From the NCBI RefSeq assembly GCF_006385255.1, contig NZ_VFJE01000052.1:62001-126000 (forward strand): 64,000 nucleotides of DNA, read 5' to 3'. This DNA comes from Flavobacterium microcysteis (GTDB lineage: Bacteria; Bacteroidota; Bacteroidia; Flavobacteriales; Flavobacteriaceae). The notes under the pieces are model-generated. The model did no database searches, had not been told where the DNA came from, and was given only the letters and a program-made list of their open reading frames with translations. Below, one piece after another: positions 60,453 through 64,000 of this stretch. The translations under genes were made by a program, and so were the position numbers. Numbering within the stretch: position 1 is the stretch's first letter; the number at the start of each line of letters is the position of its first letter.

Positions 60453-62369
60453 ATGAAAAACCCGATTGCGGAGAGGATTGTTGATTTTCTCAAGAACTAT
60501 CCGCCTTTCAACAGCTTAAATTATCAGGAATTATCGCATATTGCTTCAGAAGTCAAAGTGCTTTATCTGGAAAAAGGTAAGATACTTTTCCAGATTGGCG
60601 AGGCTTGTCATGATAGCTTTTATATAGTTGCTTCCGGAGCTATAGGATTATCCGTAACTTCTGATGCCGAAGAAACTATAATTGATAAATGTGATGAAGG
60701 CGATATTTTAGGCCTTCGTCCCTTCTTTGCGAAAAACAATTATCTCATGACTGCAAAAGCTCGTGAGGAAAGTATTGTGTATGCAATTCCGATTCATATT
60801 TTCCAGCCTTATGTGCTTTCTAACCCGGATGTGATGAACTTTTTGCTAGAGAGTTTTGCATCCAATACCAGAAATCCATACGATAAGGAACATCGCGGAA
60901 AACTGATTTCTGAAAATATTATTTATAAGGAACAACAGGCTGATATCCAATATTTCCAGTCAATTCAGTATTCTAAAGAACCGATTACAGCTTCACCCGA
61001 AGCAATTGTAAGAGATATTGCCCAAATGATGACTGACAAACTGATTGGAAGCGTTATCATTACAAAAGATGATTTCCCAATAGGAATTGTTACAGATAAA
61101 GACCTGAGATCTAAAATTGCTACCGGGCATTTCGAAATAACAACTACGGCTGCTAAAATAATGACTTCACCTGTAGTTACCGTACCAGAAGATCTTTCTC
61201 TTGCGGAAGCACAGGTCTATATGCTTAAGTATAATGTAGATTATCTGTGCGTAACGGAAGATGGTTCCGATAAATCTCCTGTTAGGGGAATTATTTCTGA
61301 GAATGATCTTGTAGTTGCGCAAGCCAATAACCCTGGCGTGTTGATTAAAGAAGTCAAACGCGCACAGTCGGCTAAAGATTTAAAACGTATCCGTGAAAAA
61401 TTATCGGAACTGATAGAAACTTCGGTTACAAAAGACATTCCGCTTTCTCATATCATGAATATCTCCGGAGAGATTAACACGGCCATTATACGACGTGCGA
61501 TTGATCTGGCTATTCTTGAAATGGGCTCTCCTCCTGCCCGATTTGCGTGGTTGAGTATTGGAAGCCAAGGCAGAAAAGAACAGTTATTGTTGACCGATCA
61601 GGATAGCTTTTTGGTTTTTGAAGATGTGTCTCAGGACAAATACCGCGATGTAAAAGATTATTTCCTTCGTCTGGCCCGAAGAACAACTTCTACACTTGAA
61701 AAAGTGGGTTATTTCTTAAGCCCGGATGGTTTTGTCTCCAGCAATATGATATGGTGTAAATCATTGACAGACTGGATTAAACAGTATAATAATTGGATTA
61801 ATACTCCAGGCGAAAGTAGCGAAGCCATAAACACTATATTCTTTGATTATGAGATTGCTTTTGGCGAAACTTCTATTGAAGAAGCCATTACAGAAATCAT
61901 TTTCAAAAATGTAAAAGGGAACAAATTGTTTTTTGATTATTTAGGAAACGATGCTTTGAAGAAACCGCCACCATTAGGATTCTTCCGTCAATTCCTGGTT
62001 GAGGAAGAAGGTGAAAATAAAGATTTATTTGATATTAAGACAAGAGCCCTGACTCCGCTTATTGATGCCGGGCGTTTATTGGTATTGCACCAGAACATCA
62101 AAGGAATCAATAATACTTATATGCGCTTTAAACAATTAGCTATTGTCGATCCAAGACATTCAGAATTGTTTCTTAATTGTGCAGAAGCTTTCCTGACGTT
62201 ATCTGAATTTAGGACAGTAGAAGGCTTGAAGAACGACAATTCCGGACAATTTATAAACCTGGAAGAACTTTCAAAAACCGATAAGGTAAAGCTTAAAAAT
62301 TGCTTTATTCCTATAAAAGAAATCCAAGAATTAATCAAGAGCAGATTTAAGCTCACCTATTTTTCATAA
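60453..62369 (+). CDS. cNMP-binding/CBS/DUF294 nucleotidyltransferase-like protein
   Basis: This 638-residue cytosolic protein has ordered domains. There is a cyclic-nucleotide-binding domain (about 10-130; ILFQIGEACHDSFYIVASGAIGLSV) and two CBS domains (about 170-290; SVIITKDDFPIGIVTDKDLR). A DUF294 nucleotidyltransferase-like domain follows (about 330-480; WLSIGSQGRKEQLLLTDQDSFLVFED with the G-S and DxD acids), then a DUF294 C-terminal domain (about 490-635). Such proteins resemble uridylyltransferase-type signalling enzymes; their ligands and targets are unknown. It is directly followed by the exonuclease-like gene (3 bp). Confidence 0.92.
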   Translation: MKNPIAERIVDFLKNYPPFNSLNYQELSHIASEVKVLYLEKGKILFQIGEACHDSFYIVASGAIGLSVTSDAEETIIDKCDEGDILGLRPFFAKNNYLMTAKAREESIVYAIPIHIFQPYVLSNPDVMNFLLESFASNTRNPYDKEHRGKLISENIIYKEQQADIQYFQSIQYSKEPITASPEAIVRDIAQMMTDKLIGSVIITKDDFPIGIVTDKDLRSKIATGHFEITTTAAKIMTSPVVTVPEDLSLAEAQVYMLKYNVDYLCVTEDGSDKSPVRGIISENDLVVAQANNPGVLIKEVKRAQSAKDLKRIREKLSELIETSVTKDIPLSHIMNISGEINTAIIRRAIDLAILEMGSPPARFAWLSIGSQGRKEQLLLTDQDSFLVFEDVSQDKYRDVKDYFLRLARRTTSTLEKVGYFLSPDGFVSSNMIWCKSLTDWIKQYNNWINTPGESSEAINTIFFDYEIAFGETSIEEAITEIIFKNVKGNKLFFDYLGNDALKKPPPLGFFRQFLVEEEGENKDLFDIKTRALTPLIDAGRLLVLHQNIKGINNTYMRFKQLAIVDPRHSELFLNCAEAFLTLSEFRTVEGLKNDNSGQFINLEELSKTDKVKLKNCFIPIKEIQELIKSRFKLTYFS

Positions 62370-62372
62370 ATC

Positions 62373-62966
62373 ATGCTGGATTGGCTAAAAATAAATAAAG
62401 ATTACCCACAATTTTGGAAAGACTATCTAGGGAAATTTGAAAACAAGTCCAGACGATTTGTGGCATTTAGTACCGAAACCACAGGTCTGGATCCTGAAAA
62501 AGACGTCCTCTTATCTATAGGTGCGGTTGCTATTGAGAACAATACCATTGTTGTCAAAGACAGTTTTGAAGCACTTATCTTTCAAGAGAAGTTTACTCCC
62601 GAAGTAGCACTAAAAACGGGGGTGCTAAAAGGAATTCCAGATGAAAAACACTCAGAAAGCGAAGCTATCGAAGCTTTTATTAACTATTTAGGCAATGCTA
62701 TCTTAGTTGGACACAGAATTCATTTTGACATTGCCATGATTAATTCCGCTTTGGAAAGACAACATTGTGGCAAGCTTAAAAACGAGGCTTTAGACATTGA
62801 AGTCATGTTTAAAAAATGGAAGCAAATACCTGAAGAAAAGCAATATAGCCTCGATGAGTTAAGTGCTTCCTTTAAGATATCTAAAAGCGAAAGACATACT
62901 GCTTCTGGCGATGCTTTTATTATTTCTCTCCTATTTCAAAGGCTTAAACAACGCTTAGGTTTATAG
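62373..62966 (+). CDS. DnaQ-like 3'-5' exonuclease, first catalytic Asp replaced
   Basis: This 197-residue protein has the DEDDh exonuclease fold. ExoI reads FVAFSTETTGLDP, where the expected DxE has become SxE, a loss of the first metal-binding Asp. ExoII is VGHRIHFDIAMIN with its Asp and ExoIII ends RHTASGDAF with His and Asp. With the ExoI Asp changed to Ser, activity may be reduced or absent. It is coupled to the DUF294 gene by a 3-bp gap, a pairing I recall as common in Bacteroidota. Confidence 0.87.
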   Translation: MLDWLKINKDYPQFWKDYLGKFENKSRRFVAFSTETTGLDPEKDVLLSIGAVAIENNTIVVKDSFEALIFQEKFTPEVALKTGVLKGIPDEKHSESEAIEAFINYLGNAILVGHRIHFDIAMINSALERQHCGKLKNEALDIEVMFKKWKQIPEEKQYSLDELSASFKISKSERHTASGDAFIISLLFQRLKQRLGL

Positions 62967-63016
62967 CCATATCCGCAAAATTTTTTCACTTTTCTTAAAA
63001 AGAAGCAAATATTTTT

Positions 63017-63045
63017 TTGCAATTCTATTTAATAAGTAACTTTGC
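63017..63045 (+). promoter_or_regulatory. promoter of the histidine kinase gene
   Basis: TTTG (63017-63020) and TAACTTTG (63038-63045) are separated by 17 bases, the consensus Bacteroidota -33/-7 arrangement. The ATG follows 27 bases later. Confidence 0.75.
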
Positions 63046-63072
63046 GGTCCACTATTTATAAATTAGGCAATA

Positions 63073-64000
63073 ATGCTTGAAATATCAACAGAAGAAAAAC
63101 TGAAAGAACGGATCAAGGAATTGAGCTGCCTCTATGATATTTCAAAAACTACAAGCACTAATGCAACTTGTTCAGAATCTGTATTAAAAGAAATCTGCGA
63201 GATAGTGAAAATCGCATGGCGATTCAGTAATGACAGCATTGTAGAATTAAAATACAACGATTTTTATTTTGCAACTTCTACACTTCCGAAAGACACCATT
63301 TTTCAAACCAGTCCTATTTTTATCTTTGAAAAAGAAGCTGGTTTTGTCAAGGTACATTACCCGTCAGACAGCGATGCTTTTTTCTTAGAGGAAGAAGAAC
63401 AACAATTATTAGATAAAGTTGCCTTGGAAATCGGCAATTATATTGAAAAAAATCACGTTCGTGAAAGGGAAAAACAGCTGCAAAGAAGTGTTGAGCGTAT
63501 TGACAGACTGTCTATTCTTGGTGAAATAACCGCCGGAATTGCCCACGAACTCAATACTCCATTAGGAAATATACTTGGCTTTGCTGAATTGATAAATGAG
63601 CAGAACATCGACCGACAGGTTACTCAAGACGTTTCAAAAATTATCAATGCCGCAATTTATTCCAGAGAGATTGTCAAGAAATTGATGTTCTTCTCTTGCG
63701 AAATGCCACAAAACATGGAAATCGTTTCGATTAAACCAATTGTAGTCGAAGCTTTATCATTGCTTGGTCCTAATTTTAAAAAGGCACAGGTTTCTTATGA
63801 ACTGATTTTTGACAATCCGGAATTAAAAGCACAGATTGACAATATCCAATTGACACAGGTTTTATTCAATATCCTGATCAACTCCATTTATGTAGCATCT
63901 GAAAACAGCAGTATTACCGTAAAAGTTACTGACGACGCAAGCAATTTTTATATTGAGATTGCCGATGAAGGAAGCGGTATACCTGAAGAAATCAAGTCCC
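63073..64000 (+). CDS. sensor histidine kinase (partial, cut by window end)
   Basis: The visible part is 309 residues. It starts MLEISTEEKLKERIKELSCLYDI, with a sensory N-terminal region of about 135 residues that looks GAF-like. A helical linker precedes the dimerisation domain with the phospho-acceptor His in GEITAGIAHELNTPLGNILGF. The ATPase domain follows with NILINSIYVA (N box) and IADEGSGIPEEI (G1 box) before the window ends. No transmembrane segment is seen, so it is probably cytosolic. A response-regulator partner cannot be seen here. Confidence 0.93.
   Translation, partial: MLEISTEEKLKERIKELSCLYDISKTTSTNATCSESVLKEICEIVKIAWRFSNDSIVELKYNDFYFATSTLPKDTIFQTSPIFIFEKEAGFVKVHYPSDSDAFFLEEEEQQLLDKVALEIGNYIEKNHVREREKQLQRSVERIDRLSILGEITAGIAHELNTPLGNILGFAELINEQNIDRQVTQDVSKIINAAIYSREIVKKLMFFSCEMPQNMEIVSIKPIVVEALSLLGPNFKKAQVSYELIFDNPELKAQIDNIQLTQVLFNILINSIYVASENSSITVKVTDDASNFYIEIADEGSGIPEEIKS

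Overview
The window looks like a chromosomal segment of a Bacteroidota bacterium, most likely a Flavobacterium. The evidence is low GC content, -7 promoter boxes of the TAnnTTTG type (one with a good TTTG -33 box at 63017-63045), and family content typical of that genus: OmpA with thrombospondin-type-3 repeats, DUF2911, DUF6155, a GH130 enzyme, and a Zn-protease-like/RimK protein coupled to DUF421.

Region by region. (1) 1-29 kb is ordinary core genome: ompA-like porin, acyl-CoA thioesterase, YbdG-type mechanosensitive channel, nhaA, endonuclease V, SF2 helicase, hutH, rimK-like/DUF421 pair, clpC, gyrA, TPR protein, NlpC/P60 hydrolase, thiolase, alpha/beta hydrolase, GT9 transferase, three tRNAs (Arg-TCT, Pro-TGG, Ser-GCT), nnrD-GNAT pair, GH130 enzyme and small membrane proteins. 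(2) 28.9-31.8 kb is a type II restriction-modification operon: a controller-like XRE regulator, a C5 cytosine methyltransferase, and a PD-(D/E)XK nuclease. (3) 31.8-33.1 kb is a fic gene framed by two collinear 121-bp direct repeats, with tandem palindromes at its promoter. (4) 33.2-45.6 kb is a dense, visibly AT-rich immunity island on the minus strand, made of two operons. The first (39754 to 33271) has eight tightly packed genes: MazG, a 5-hmdU-kinase-like protein, ThsB-like TIR, Nmad2, TIR, ThsB-like TIR, double TIR, and a SLOG protein. The second (45538 to 40399) encodes an XRE regulator, a TIR protein, a membrane protein, and an LRR-Roc-COR-TIR protein. Both operons have the palindromic core TACGGTTTCCCGTAAT upstream, which suggests shared control. 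A SymE-like toxin gene is divergent from the second operon.

(5) 46.7-57.4 kb is an integrated element of about 10.6 kb. It encodes a gene-II-like rolling-circle replication protein, a roughly 300-residue capsid candidate, many small membrane proteins, an M23 peptidase, a GH24-type lysozyme and a holin candidate. It encodes no recognisable integrase, packaging ATPase or Zot. I infer a prophage related to membrane-containing ssDNA phages of the FLiP (Finnlakeviridae) type. It is bounded by XerCD/dif-like sites: a left site at 46705, an internal phage-phage-type site at 57272, and a right site at 57351 with an intact XerD-like arm (TTATGTAAAA). This suggests Xer-mediated integration at the chromosomal dif site. 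Three structured intergenic repeats and a double hairpin inside the element are candidate ssDNA replication or packaging signals.

(6) 57.5-64 kb returns to core genes: cbpM-cbpA, DUF2911 protein, EamA-type transporter, a cNMP/CBS/DUF294 nucleotidyltransferase, a DnaQ-like exonuclease lacking the first catalytic Asp, and a histidine kinase cut by the window end. No CRISPR array, rRNA or IS transposase was seen. All family assignments are from reading the translated sequence; no database search was run.
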